Assembly: GCA_964547485.1 (NCBI GenBank)
Contig: CAZJNU010000005.1
Location: 18,076 to 82,075 of the forward strand
Direction: 5' to 3'
Length of the DNA: 64,000 nucleotides
DNA from: JACJWR01 sp964547485
GTDB lineage: Bacteria; Actinomycetota; Actinomycetes; S36-B12; UBA10799
Shown here in pieces: positions 40,956-49,556 of the stretch. The position numbers were made by a program, and so were the translations under genes. How positions within the stretch are numbered: the stretch's first letter is position 1; each line of letters begins with the position of its first letter. Under the pieces are notes generated by a model. It saw only the letters and a program-made list of their open reading frames with translations, was not told the DNA's origin and ran no database searches.

Positions 40956-42503
40956 GTGATCGCGAACATAGGCAGACGCGAACCACGCCTGACCAGCAGG
41001 GTTCTGCTGACAATCCTTGGCCCGGCTCTGGCGTACCCGATCGCGGGTGTCGATCCATTGATGCTCAACCTGAACCTGTCCGAAGTGAGTCGGGGTCTTG
41101 CGATACCTGCCGACAACCAGGGACTCCTGGCAGGCGCGTCGACGCTGGTCGTCGCGGCAACTGTGCTGGCCGTGGGCAACCTTGGCGACAGATTCGGCCT
41201 CAGACGCATCCTGGTACTCGGACTGTGCGGGAACGTCCTCGTCGGCATCGCCTCCGCCCTGGCCCCGAGCTACACCGTGCTGCTCGTGATGCGCTTCCTC
41301 GATGGCCTGACATTGGCTGCGCTACTTGGCGTCTCGCTGGCCCTGGTGGCGGCCTCCGTGCCCGCCGAACTGCGTTCTCGGGCAATCGGGATCGTGATGG
41401 CCATCTACACCCTCATGTACGGCCTCACACCGTTGATTGGGGGCTGGTTGGTGGAGACGGCAGGATGGCGGGCGCTCTTCCTGGTCACGGCACCGTTCGC
41501 GGTCGTGTCGTTGGCATTGACCAAGCGGTTCGGCGCGGATCCGCCGGTTCACCCCTCAGCACGACTGGATACCAGCGGGGTCGTTCTGTTCGGGTTGGCA
41601 TTGCTCGGGCTGGTGGCAGGTATCGGGGCGGCACCGGCCGGTGTGAGCGATCCGACCTGCTGGGTACCGATGGTCATCAGCGGGCTGGCGATAGTGATGC
41701 TGCTGCGGCATGAACGTCGGACAGACCAACCAGCCCTGGAGCTGCGCCTCTTCGGGCACCGCGCCTTCGTCGTGGCGATCTTGGCGACGGTCGCGATCAA
41801 TATGTTCGCAGCTGGTCTCGGCACGGTGATCGGACAGTTGGGCAGCTATGTCCTGGGCCTGTCAGCCCAACAGATTGGCCTGCTCTACCTGCCCGGCACC
41901 GTCGTCGTGGCCGCCGCGAGTGTCTGGGCTGGCCGGGTTGTCGCCCACCGAACCGCACGGCCGGTATTGATCCTGGGCCTATTGATCGTCACCATGAGCG
42001 GCCTGGTCCTCGCCGCCACGGCGTCCCCGATGATGGGGCTTGCAGTGCTTGTGTTGTCCACCTGGCTGAGCAACCTCGGTGGCTTCATCACGGGTACCGC
42101 CACCGCTGACACTGTGCTGGGGTTCGCACCACCAGGTAAGACCGGTTCGGTCGCTGCGATCCAACCCGCGTTCGCCATGACAGGGTACGCGCTCGGCCCA
42201 CCGCTGGTGATCTTCCTGCTCGACACATTGTTCCGCCAGCAATGGCTCTCCGACGCCGCCACTCGCGGCCTGTCGGCCGAAACCGCCCAGCAGGCCGTGA
42301 CGGCAGTGACGAGCGCCGTCACCAGTTCGCCGGGCGTGACCAGCTACAGCCCGGATCTGGCTACGCTGGCCGCCGGCCTCAGCCTCGGAGTCGACTACAC
42401 CACAGGGGTGCGACTGGCGATGCTGATGCTGGCCGCCGTCCCGCTCTGTGTCGCCACCTGGGCCTACTTCGTTATGCCTCGGGCAGTTCGCCAGGCACCC
42501 TGA
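40956..42503 (+). CDS. MFS transporter, 14-segment drug exporter type
   Basis: A 515-residue permease with about 14 membrane segments. The motif between segments 2 and 3, GNLGDRFGLRRILVLG, is the MFS motif A, and LMYGLTPLIGGWLVETAGWR matches motif C of antiporters. The DHA2 (QacA/EmrB-like) group exports hydrophobic drugs by proton antiport. A loop rich in Thr/Ser/Ala (about residues 435-470) precedes the last segment. GTG 40956 starts the frame, 84 bases from the divergent pheA. Confidence 0.92.
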   Translation: MIANIGRREPRLTSRVLLTILGPALAYPIAGVDPLMLNLNLSEVSRGLAIPADNQGLLAGASTLVVAATVLAVGNLGDRFGLRRILVLGLCGNVLVGIASALAPSYTVLLVMRFLDGLTLAALLGVSLALVAASVPAELRSRAIGIVMAIYTLMYGLTPLIGGWLVETAGWRALFLVTAPFAVVSLALTKRFGADPPVHPSARLDTSGVVLFGLALLGLVAGIGAAPAGVSDPTCWVPMVISGLAIVMLLRHERRTDQPALELRLFGHRAFVVAILATVAINMFAAGLGTVIGQLGSYVLGLSAQQIGLLYLPGTVVVAAASVWAGRVVAHRTARPVLILGLLIVTMSGLVLAATASPMMGLAVLVLSTWLSNLGGFITGTATADTVLGFAPPGKTGSVAAIQPAFAMTGYALGPPLVIFLLDTLFRQQWLSDAATRGLSAETAQQAVTAVTSAVTSSPGVTSYSPDLATLAAGLSLGVDYTTGVRLAMLMLAAVPLCVATWAYFVMPRAVRQAP

Positions 42504-42563
42504 TTGACCTGGCGGGCCGCGGGCGCCACCCCCGATGGCCGCCTGGACCCGCGTTCGAGCGTG

Positions 42564-43130
42564 CTAGTGGCGGGTGACCTTGTATGGCTTCCCGTCTCTG
42601 CTGTAGGTGGTCCAAGCACCAGCCTTCTGACCAGCCTTGAATGACCCCGACCGCATGGTCGTGCCGTCCTTTCGAAACCACTGCCAGGCTCCGTGAAGTT
42701 CACCATCCTTCACCTTCCCGCTGGCCTTCAAGTAGCCGTTCAGATAGAACTCCTTGACTTCGCCGGACTTCTTCGGGTAGCCCGCGTTGATCTCTTGGAT
42801 GCGGATCCGGATGATGCGGTTGAGCAACCGTGTCGGAAACGGCCTGTCCATCGGGAACCGCACGGTGCCCTTGGATGCACCGAAATCCGGGAGTTCCGCT
42901 CGGACCAGCTCCACCACCGACCCGCTGTAAGGGAAGAGGCTGTTGTGGGACTTGAAACCCTCGAGCCCGAGCACCGCAACCCCGTCGACCTTGAACGTCG
43001 GCATGCCATAGGCGATCACCTCGTCCGCGCCCGGCAGCGCCGCCCGGACCACCGCGCAGGTCGTCAGCAGGGCGGTCCGTTGGGAGGGCTCGAACTTCGC
43101 CAGATGAAGATCTATCGGAGACTCAGCCAC
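42564..43130 (-). CDS. DUF1801-like protein with MORN-type tail
   Basis: A 188-residue protein. The first 115 residues follow the DUF1801/YdhG pattern (ADEVIAYGMPTFKVDGVAVLG, then HNSLFPYSGS and GTVRFPMDRPFP). The last 60 residues are MORN_2-like strands (KEFYLNGYLKASGKVKDGEL and HGAWQWFRKDGT, GAWTTYSRDGKP). GTG 43130 has TAGGGT (complement of 43137-43142) six bases upstream, overlapping the end of the RDD gene, so it has its own leaderless promoter. Function unknown. Confidence 0.85.
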   Translation of the reverse strand: MAESPIDLHLAKFEPSQRTALLTTCAVVRAALPGADEVIAYGMPTFKVDGVAVLGLEGFKSHNSLFPYSGSVVELVRAELPDFGASKGTVRFPMDRPFPTRLLNRIIRIRIQEINAGYPKKSGEVKEFYLNGYLKASGKVKDGELHGAWQWFRKDGTTMRSGSFKAGQKAGAWTTYSRDGKPYKVTRH

Positions 43131-43139
43131 GCTGGGACC

Positions 43140-44387
43140 CTAGTCCGCACGGCCCGACACCGCTGGCCCTGCCACCGGCGGGCTGGCCACCGGCGGGCTG
43201 GCCACCGGCGGACTTGCCAGGGACTTCCAGAGTGGGCGACCGACGTAGCGCGCCTGGGTACGGGTCGCCCGATCCAGCCAACTCCTTCGGTTGGTGCTGA
43301 AGGCAGTTGGCAGCATCCCCACTATCCAGACGATCAGGAACAGCAGTAGCGTCCAGGACCGCACCCACGAGGCCACGAAACCCAACCGCTCCCCATTGCG
43401 GCGGCAGATCCGCAACCCCATCAGGAAGTCGCCCACTGTGCTCCCCGCCAGCCACCACGCAAGTGCAAAGTAGGTGGGCGTAGCGAACAGAACGACCAGT
43501 GAGGCCAGGCCATCCAACGATGTGGTGGAGCTATCGAAGAATCCCTGTTGCAGTCCGAGTAGCAAGTTCAAACCCAGACTGATGCTGAACGACACCAGAC
43601 TGATGTCAAGCATGAAGGCCACGCTCCGAGAGACCGCCCCGGCATAAATGATGCGGCGACCCACGGGTGGCGCCACCCCGTCCCCAACCTCTCCGTTCCC
43701 GACCCCCGCCGCCCGGGGAGCCCGGCCGAAAAGTCGACGGCCGAAGTTTTCCGCTCCGTCATCGACCCGGGCCACCACGTTGCGCAGTCGCTCGAGGGCA
43801 TCCAGGAACAACCCTTGACTCTGCTCTCGGATCAAGTTCCGAAGTCGGGGGTCATCGACGATCTCGTCGAGAATGGCAGGCACCACCTCCGCCTGAATCT
43901 TCGGCATCAACGCATCGACCACCTGCGGCGCCAGCTCCTCCTGAATCTTCGGCATCAACGCATCCACGAGTTGCGGGGCCAACTCCTCCTGAATCTTCGG
44001 CATCAGCGCATCCACCAACTCCGGTGCCAATTGCTCCTGCAGGTAGGGCTCCAAGTCGTTCAAGATCCGCGGCAACAGTTCCGCCACCAGCGCAGGCGTC
44101 AGCCCCGCCAGCACTGCCGGAACCGTCACCTCAATCAGGTGTTCGGTGACGCCGTCGATGATCTCCGGAACGACCTGCTCAACGAGCAGTGGCGTCACAC
44201 CCTCGACGATCCTGGGAACAGTCTCGTCGATCAGGTAAGGCTCCAGATCGTCGATGTAGTCCCGCACTGTCGCCTGACTGAAGTCCCGGGCCGCGTGTCC
44301 GGCTCGACCCACCGTCGCCTCGACAGCGCCGCCAACGGCATTTCGCACGGCCGATCGCAGGCGAGCGTCTGACTTGTCCTCACCCAC
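43140..44387 (-). CDS. RDD family membrane protein with proline-octad repeat domain
   Basis: A 415-residue protein in three parts. Residues 50-177 are 16 consecutive octads of the form P-x-h-h-x-x-h-x: prolines recur at 50, 58, 66, 74, 90, 98 and so on to 170 with only position 82 replaced. Three 16-residue double octads (from 121, 137 and 153; 43884-44027) are nearly identical. Residues 240-385 are an RDD domain with membrane segments (ISLGLNLLLGLQ, ASLVVLFATPTYFALAWWLA, SWTLLLFLIVWIVGMLPTAF). The tail has three ASPPV repeats. GTG 44387 has TAGGGT six bases upstream. No known function for either part. Confidence 0.88.
   Translation of the reverse strand: MGEDKSDARLRSAVRNAVGGAVEATVGRAGHAARDFSQATVRDYIDDLEPYLIDETVPRIVEGVTPLLVEQVVPEIIDGVTEHLIEVTVPAVLAGLTPALVAELLPRILNDLEPYLQEQLAPELVDALMPKIQEELAPQLVDALMPKIQEELAPQVVDALMPKIQAEVVPAILDEIVDDPRLRNLIREQSQGLFLDALERLRNVVARVDDGAENFGRRLFGRAPRAAGVGNGEVGDGVAPPVGRRIIYAGAVSRSVAFMLDISLVSFSISLGLNLLLGLQQGFFDSSTTSLDGLASLVVLFATPTYFALAWWLAGSTVGDFLMGLRICRRNGERLGFVASWVRSWTLLLFLIVWIVGMLPTAFSTNRRSWLDRATRTQARYVGRPLWKSLASPPVASPPVASPPVAGPAVSGRAD
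43884..44027. repeat. 48-bp tandem repeat, three units, inside the RDD gene
   Basis: Three in-frame 48-base units encode APELVDALMPKIQEEL and two close variants (residues 121-168). Each unit equals two octads of the longer proline-octad domain, so the array has probably grown by duplication. Confidence 0.85.
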
Positions 44388-44552
44388 GTACGCACCCTAC
44401 TGCGAATCGGCCGACGCGGGCCGAAAAGCGGGCGGGCGACAGGGTACGGTCACCTGGCCGCCGGCGCTCTGCACTGCTCACCCGAATGGCCACGTGGCTC
44501 GCGCCGGTGGAGGTCCCGCATCGTTTGGAACATGAAGGACTAGCGTGGACTC

Positions 44553-45581
44553 ATGGTCGATAAATCGTTGATTCAAAGCAATGGTCAACCCCGTTACGGA
44601 TACTTCACCACAGCGCCGGACGTCATCAACATCGACGACTTCGACTACCGGACGCCACTGGGTGGTCGGCAATTCCCCGGGCGCAAGTGGCTGGACTACA
44701 ACCAGTTCCAGTACATCGGCCTGATTAGCGATGAGTTGTTGATCGGCTGCGCAATGGGTGATTTCCGATACCTGGGTTTTGCGTTCGTCTACACCTACGA
44801 GCCTGCCACCCGAGAACTACAGGAGTTCAGCATGAAGCTCCCCCTGGGCGCGGGGCTGTCGCTGACGAATCGTCCGCTCGACGGCACTGGGGAGTTCGAT
44901 TTCGGGGGCAACCGGATCAGGATGGCCGCTGACACAAGTCCGCGAATAGTCTCGCTGGAGGTGGAGCTGCGGTCCGGCCTGAAGGTGCATGCCAGCTTCA
45001 ATCTCGACAACAAACCAGCATTTCAGCCGATGACCCTGTGCACCCAGACCGCGAGGAATGGCTGGTCGTTCACGCAGAAGATGGCTGGCATTCCGGCAGT
45101 AGGTCATGCCGAGGGTTCCTTTGGGCGGAGGGACCTGGCCGAGATTGGCGCGTTTGCCCACTACGACTACACAGTCGGCTACATGCGTCGGGAGACGTTC
45201 TGGAATTGGGCCTGCTTCTCAGGCCAGGCGGACGGCCACGCGGTCGGTCTGAACCTCTCCTGCGGTGTCAACGAGACCAGCTACAGCGAGAACTGCATCT
45301 GGCTAGACGGCACTCTCATACCGGTCGGACTGGCCAGTTTCGACTACGACCGGAAGCATCCCGCTATCGAGCAGTGGACGGTGACGACCACCGACGGCGT
45401 GGTAGATCTCGTCTTCGAGCCCGAGGGGATTCACGAGGAGAAGCTCAACTTCATCGTCATCGCCAGCGACTTCAAGCAGGTTTTTGGTCGGTTCAACGGG
45501 GTACTGCGAACCGAGGACGGACGCGTCATCCAAATCGAGGATCAATACGGCTTTGTGGAGGACCAATACGCGAAATGGTGA
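44553..45581 (+). CDS. DUF2804 family protein
   Basis: A 342-residue protein of the DUF2804 family. It opens with SNGQPRYGYFTTAPDVINID and contains LDYNQFQYIGLISDELLIGC, the large beta-rich body typical of the family, and GVLRTEDGRVIQIEDQYGFV with the conserved C-terminal EDQYGFVEDQYAKW-like end. Some relatives occur near lipid or fatty-acid genes; the function is not known. TAGCGT at 44541-44546 lies six bases before ATG 44553 (leaderless). Confidence 0.9.
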   Translation: MVDKSLIQSNGQPRYGYFTTAPDVINIDDFDYRTPLGGRQFPGRKWLDYNQFQYIGLISDELLIGCAMGDFRYLGFAFVYTYEPATRELQEFSMKLPLGAGLSLTNRPLDGTGEFDFGGNRIRMAADTSPRIVSLEVELRSGLKVHASFNLDNKPAFQPMTLCTQTARNGWSFTQKMAGIPAVGHAEGSFGRRDLAEIGAFAHYDYTVGYMRRETFWNWACFSGQADGHAVGLNLSCGVNETSYSENCIWLDGTLIPVGLASFDYDRKHPAIEQWTVTTTDGVVDLVFEPEGIHEEKLNFIVIASDFKQVFGRFNGVLRTEDGRVIQIEDQYGFVEDQYAKW

Positions 45582-45745
45582 CCCGAATTGGGCCACCAGG
45601 TCGTGTCGATGCGGCGTTGCGCAGCACAAACCGCCAGCGTGTGCGTTGAACGTGGATATTCCGCGTTGAACGCACACGTCGGCCGACTTCGCTAGCCACA
45701 ACGCCGTGTAGTGTGCAACCTCCAATGGTTGACCAGGAGGACACA

Positions 45746-47113
45746 GTGGGCTCTTTCCGAACGAAGGCCTTTGCGGCGACTGCGATCGTCGGGATGGTGA
45801 GCCTGGCAGCCTGTGGCGCCTCGACCGGCGCGTCTTCGTCATCGAGCGCGGCAACCGGCAGTGCGTCGGGCCAGAGCGCAACCAGCAGCGCCGGGGTCCC
45901 CGCCTACGCGGCCACCCTGCAAAAGGAAATCCCCGCGCTCATGAAGGCGAACGCCATTCCCGGCGTCGTCATCCTGGTTCGGTCGAAAGACCAGGGGGAC
46001 TGGTCTTCGACTTTCGGTATTCGCGAACTCGGCAAGACCGAACCCATGCTGTTGGAGGACACGTTCCGAATCGGCAGCAATACCAAGACCATGACCTCCA
46101 CCGTCATCCTGCAGTTGGTGCAGGAGGGCAAACTCAAACTCGACGATCCGATCTCCAAGTACCGCCCGGACGTGCCCAATGGCGCGAACATCACTATCGC
46201 CGAGCTGTCCGAGATGCGCAGTGGCCTCTACAGCTATACGTCCTCCAAGGAGTTCAACGCGACGCTCGACAACGAGCCGCAGAAGGCCTGGACGCCCGAT
46301 GAGCTGCTGGCGATCGCGTTCGCGGAGCCCCCGCTGTCCCCGCCTGGACAGGTGTACAACTACAGCAATACCAACATCGTGCTGTTGGGCCTGGTGATCG
46401 AACAGCTCACTGGCATGCCGGCTGCCGAAGCCTTCCAGAAGCGGATCTTCGAGCCGTTGGGCCTGAAGCACACATCGATGCCGGCACCGACAGACTCGTC
46501 GCTGCCGACCCCACACCCGCAGGGTTACCAGTTCGGCACCAATCTGGAAGACGTTGACTCCTACGCAGTTCCGCCGGCGAAACTGCCAGCCGCCCTTGAT
46601 GGCTCCCTACTTCCGATCAACAACACTGATGCCAACCCCTCCTGGGCTTTCACCGCCGGGGCGGCGATCTCCACGCCGGACGATCTGGCAACCTACGTGA
46701 AGGCTCTCGTCGAGGGCGGACTGCTCGACGAAGCGACCCAGAAACTGCGGTTGGACAGCATCAAACCGCTGACGGAGAACGGGCCCAAAGGCCTGGGCTA
46801 CGGGTTGGGGATCGTCGAGTTCGCCCCCACGATCTACGGCCACGACGGTCAGCTCCCGGGGTACTCGACGTTCATGTCCCACGACACAGGGAAGGGCAAC
46901 ACGATCGTCATCGGCACGAACCTGTCGGCTTCCCCAGTGAATGGCAACAACGCCGCCCTTGAACTCGCCAAGAGCGTGCTGGTCGCCCTCTACGGCGCCT
47001 CTGCCGTGCCCGGGGCCGACCCCGCCGGTGCTGCACCCGCCGGCTCCAGCGCGGCCAGCGCCCCGGCCAGCACCCCCGCCGGTGCTAGCTCCGCCAGCGC
47101 ATCGGCGGGGTAA
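45746..47113 (+). CDS. Serine beta-lactamase-like D,D-carboxypeptidase lipoprotein
   Basis: A 455-residue exported penicillin-binding-type serine hydrolase (class C/AmpH group). The lipobox LAAC is near residue 18. Catalytic motifs are SxxK at Ser111-Lys114 (GSNTK), YSN in VYNYSNTNIVL and HDGQLPGY replacing KTG. It ends with a low-complexity Ala/Ser/Pro tail of about 45 residues that might extend across the wall. GTG 45746 is chosen, with AGGAGG six bases ahead; the ATG at 45725 would remove the proper signal. Its end overlaps the convergent LacI gene by 29 bases. Likely role: wall remodelling or an esterase. Confidence 0.9.
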   Translation: MGSFRTKAFAATAIVGMVSLAACGASTGASSSSSAATGSASGQSATSSAGVPAYAATLQKEIPALMKANAIPGVVILVRSKDQGDWSSTFGIRELGKTEPMLLEDTFRIGSNTKTMTSTVILQLVQEGKLKLDDPISKYRPDVPNGANITIAELSEMRSGLYSYTSSKEFNATLDNEPQKAWTPDELLAIAFAEPPLSPPGQVYNYSNTNIVLLGLVIEQLTGMPAAEAFQKRIFEPLGLKHTSMPAPTDSSLPTPHPQGYQFGTNLEDVDSYAVPPAKLPAALDGSLLPINNTDANPSWAFTAGAAISTPDDLATYVKALVEGGLLDEATQKLRLDSIKPLTENGPKGLGYGLGIVEFAPTIYGHDGQLPGYSTFMSHDTGKGNTIVIGTNLSASPVNGNNAALELAKSVLVALYGASAVPGADPAGAAPAGSSAASAPASTPAGASSASASAG

Positions 47114-48134
47114 TTCGAAAGGGCAGAAGCGCATCGTTGGGTGGTCGCCCGGACAGCGTGGCGATCAGATTCTCGCCAAGCTCCTCCCCGCAATCCAGGC
47201 CCTGGAACGACAGGAACGCCACCCGTGGGTCGCGCAGATGGGCAAACGGCACCTCCGCCTGGGTCACCACCAGCGGATCAGACGACGTCAGTGGGCGTGC
47301 CGCGGGCACTCCGATATTGGCACTTCTGCCACAGCGTTCCAGCGCGGTCATTACTGGTGCCAACGAGAGCGCAAAGTCCAGCACCGAGTCCACGGAGAGG
47401 TCGGCAAGTTGCGCAGTCAGGACGTCGGTCAACCCGGGGTCGGCGATGTCGGCCACAAGTAGCCGGGCGGATCCGCCAGCGGCTGCGACAGCCTGCTGGA
47501 AGGAGGCACCGATCCGGTCGAGGTATTGGTGCCTGCCAGGACGAACCAGCAGCAACGGCGCAACCCGACCGTCAGCAATCAGGAACTCTGCGGCCGCGAG
47601 CCCAATCGCCCGGTAGTCGTGGTGGGCCTTGAGGCTCACCACTGAGCGCTCCCGCGCTGGCGCGGCATCGGGGTCGACCGCGAACGACACCACAGCACCG
47701 AAGCCAAGGTTGGGGGGAAGACGCATCCGCGATGGGTCGGTGCTGCCGATCAACAGCGCCTCCCCTGGAAGGTCGGCGAGTTCGGTCAGATCGCCGCCGA
47801 TATCGAGGATCACATGGTGGCCGTGGTCCTGCATCGTCTTCACGAAGCCGGTGACTACATTGGACCAGAACAGGAACAAAGATCCATCTGGAGCCAGAGT
47901 GCTCTCTGCGTCCAGGTGGAACACAACAAGCGGCTTGCTGCCCGATCGCAGCGCCCTGCCCGAGCCCTGCGATCGATACCCGAGTTGCTGCGCGGCCGCC
48001 CGGACCCGATCGCGGGTCTCCTCCGATACCCGTCCCAACCCGCGGAGAGCATCCGACGCCTGGCTCACCGACACACCGGCGACGGCCGCGACCTTCGCAA
48101 GTGTCGGCTTCCCGCGGCGTGCATGGCTGGTCAT
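47085..48134 (-). CDS. LacI family transcriptional regulator
   Basis: A 349-residue repressor. The N-terminal helix-turn-helix and hinge helix read TLAKVAAVAGVSVSQASDAL and RVRAAAQQLGYRSQGSGRAL. The ligand-binding core has the periplasmic-binding-protein fold (FHLDAESTLAPDGSLFLFW, FGAVVSFAVD). ATG 48134 has TAGCGT seven bases upstream, so probably leaderless. It is divergent from the threonine exporter and convergent with the beta-lactamase-like gene. Effector and target are unknown. Confidence 0.94.
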   Translation of the reverse strand: MTSHARRGKPTLAKVAAVAGVSVSQASDALRGLGRVSEETRDRVRAAAQQLGYRSQGSGRALRSGSKPLVVFHLDAESTLAPDGSLFLFWSNVVTGFVKTMQDHGHHVILDIGGDLTELADLPGEALLIGSTDPSRMRLPPNLGFGAVVSFAVDPDAAPARERSVVSLKAHHDYRAIGLAAAEFLIADGRVAPLLLVRPGRHQYLDRIGASFQQAVAAAGGSARLLVADIADPGLTDVLTAQLADLSVDSVLDFALSLAPVMTALERCGRSANIGVPAARPLTSSDPLVVTQAEVPFAHLRDPRVAFLSFQGLDCGEELGENLIATLSGRPPNDALLPFRITPPMRWRS

Positions 48135-48252
48135 GGCGTCCACGCTACCCACTCCGCGCTCCACCAGGCTGACAACCGTCGCCAGCAGAACAGTTCCGTG
48201 CGCAACACCGGAACCTCGTATGGCCAGGCGTCTGCGTTGCTAACGTTTCGTT

Positions 48253-49029
48253 GTGGTGGACACTCCAGCGGATGACCCGCAACGGAACGAACTCGAGGCG
48301 ATTCTGCAGACCTCGTTGGAGTTCGGGATTCGGGTGCAGATGTCCGGCGGGTACACCGCGCGGGTCCGCGACTCGATGCAGCGGGTGGCGCTCGGGTTGG
48401 GGGCGGAACGGGCCGAGACCTGGGTGTCCTCGGGCAGCATCGGGTTGGCGGTCAACCGGGGCGGCTGGAGCCGTACCTCGGTGCGCACAACGCCGGCGAT
48501 CGGGGTGAACTTCACCGAGCTGAGTTACCTGTCCAGACTCGCCCGAAACGCGGCCTCCATGTCTGTGACAGAAGTCCAGGCCGAACTGGCGAATATCGCC
48601 CAGCAGGAGCGCCGCTATCCGGTGATCGTGGTGTTGCTGATGCTTGGCGTCAGTTGCGGCTCATTCGCGGCCCTGTTCGGGGCCGACCCGGTGGGCATCG
48701 CAGCAGCTGCATTGGGCGGGTTCCTGGGTGCCAGCTTGCGACATCTGCTGATGAAGCGCCGCTTCAAGCCCTTCATCTACTGCTTGTTCTCCGCCCTCCT
48801 GAGCGCCTCGGTGGTGATGGCATTCGGGTCTTTGACGACCACCCCGGATGCGGCCGTGACTGCGAGCATCATCTTCCTGGTGCCCGGAGTTCCGCTGCTG
48901 AACGGAACCGCCGACCTGCTCACGTCGAACTACCTCAATGGCGTCGTGAGGTTGACCCGGGCGAGTGTGATCCTGCTCGGCTCAGCGCTGGGATTCACGC
49001 TGGCGCTAGTGCTGTGGGGCCACATATGA
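48253..49029 (+). CDS. Threonine/serine exporter, N-terminal component (ThrE/YjjP)
   Basis: A 258-residue protein. The first 120 residues are soluble, with EILQTSLEFGIRVQMSGGYT-like AILQTSLEFGIRVQMSGGYT and AERAETWVSSGSIGLAV, followed by five membrane segments starting YPVIVVLLMLGVSCGSFAAL. This is the YjjP half of the ThrE family exporter. TAACGT at 48241-48246 lies six bases before GTG 48253. Its stop overlaps the next start by ATGA. In corynebacteria ThrE is a single protein; here it is split in two. Confidence 0.92.
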   Translation: MVDTPADDPQRNELEAILQTSLEFGIRVQMSGGYTARVRDSMQRVALGLGAERAETWVSSGSIGLAVNRGGWSRTSVRTTPAIGVNFTELSYLSRLARNAASMSVTEVQAELANIAQQERRYPVIVVLLMLGVSCGSFAALFGADPVGIAAAALGGFLGASLRHLLMKRRFKPFIYCLFSALLSASVVMAFGSLTTTPDAAVTASIIFLVPGVPLLNGTADLLTSNYLNGVVRLTRASVILLGSALGFTLALVLWGHI

Positions 49030-49499
49030 CCTCAACCGTCGGCGTCCTCTGGGCCGCCCCAGCCGCCCTGGGTTTCGCGCTGCTGTTCAATGTCAGGCTG
49101 CGGGCATTGCCAATCGTCGCCGTAATCGCTGTGATGGCGAAGTTCATCCAGGTATTCGGACAACATCTGGGACTGACCATCATCGCCGCAGATTTCATCG
49201 CGGCGTTCGCAGTCGGGGCCATCGCCTACACGATCGGTCCGCGGCTGGGTGAGGCCTCACCGGTGTTCGCGTTTGCCCCCGTGATCCCGCTCGTGCCGGG
49301 AGCCGTGATAGCCAAGGCGTTCATCACGTCGTTCACCACCTGGATCACCAACTCCGGTGTCGAGGCTCAGCAGAACTCCGCTGACTTCATTCTCGCCGCG
49401 AGTTCAGGGCTCTCAGCTGCCGCGATCATGCTCGCACTCTGCCTGGGCGCGATCAGCCCGATGCTGTTGCTGCCGCGGGCGCGCACAGCAGAGGACTGA
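49026..49499 (+). CDS. Threonine/serine exporter, C-terminal component (YjjB-like)
   Basis: A 157-residue membrane protein with five segments. WAAPAALGFALLFNVRLRAL, FAPVIPLVPGAVIAKAFITS and the last segment AAIMLALCLGAISPMLLLPR match the YjjB/ThrE C-terminal domain. It begins at ATG 49026 within the stop of the first subunit, giving coupled translation and equal dosage for a two-part exporter. In the plasma membrane. Confidence 0.92.
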   Translation: MTSTVGVLWAAPAALGFALLFNVRLRALPIVAVIAVMAKFIQVFGQHLGLTIIAADFIAAFAVGAIAYTIGPRLGEASPVFAFAPVIPLVPGAVIAKAFITSFTTWITNSGVEAQQNSADFILAASSGLSAAAIMLALCLGAISPMLLLPRARTAED

Positions 49500-49556
49500 G
49501 GCATCCCGCAGGCCACCGGCCGCGCCGGGGTCAGGAGGTGCTGCGCCGCGCCGGGC

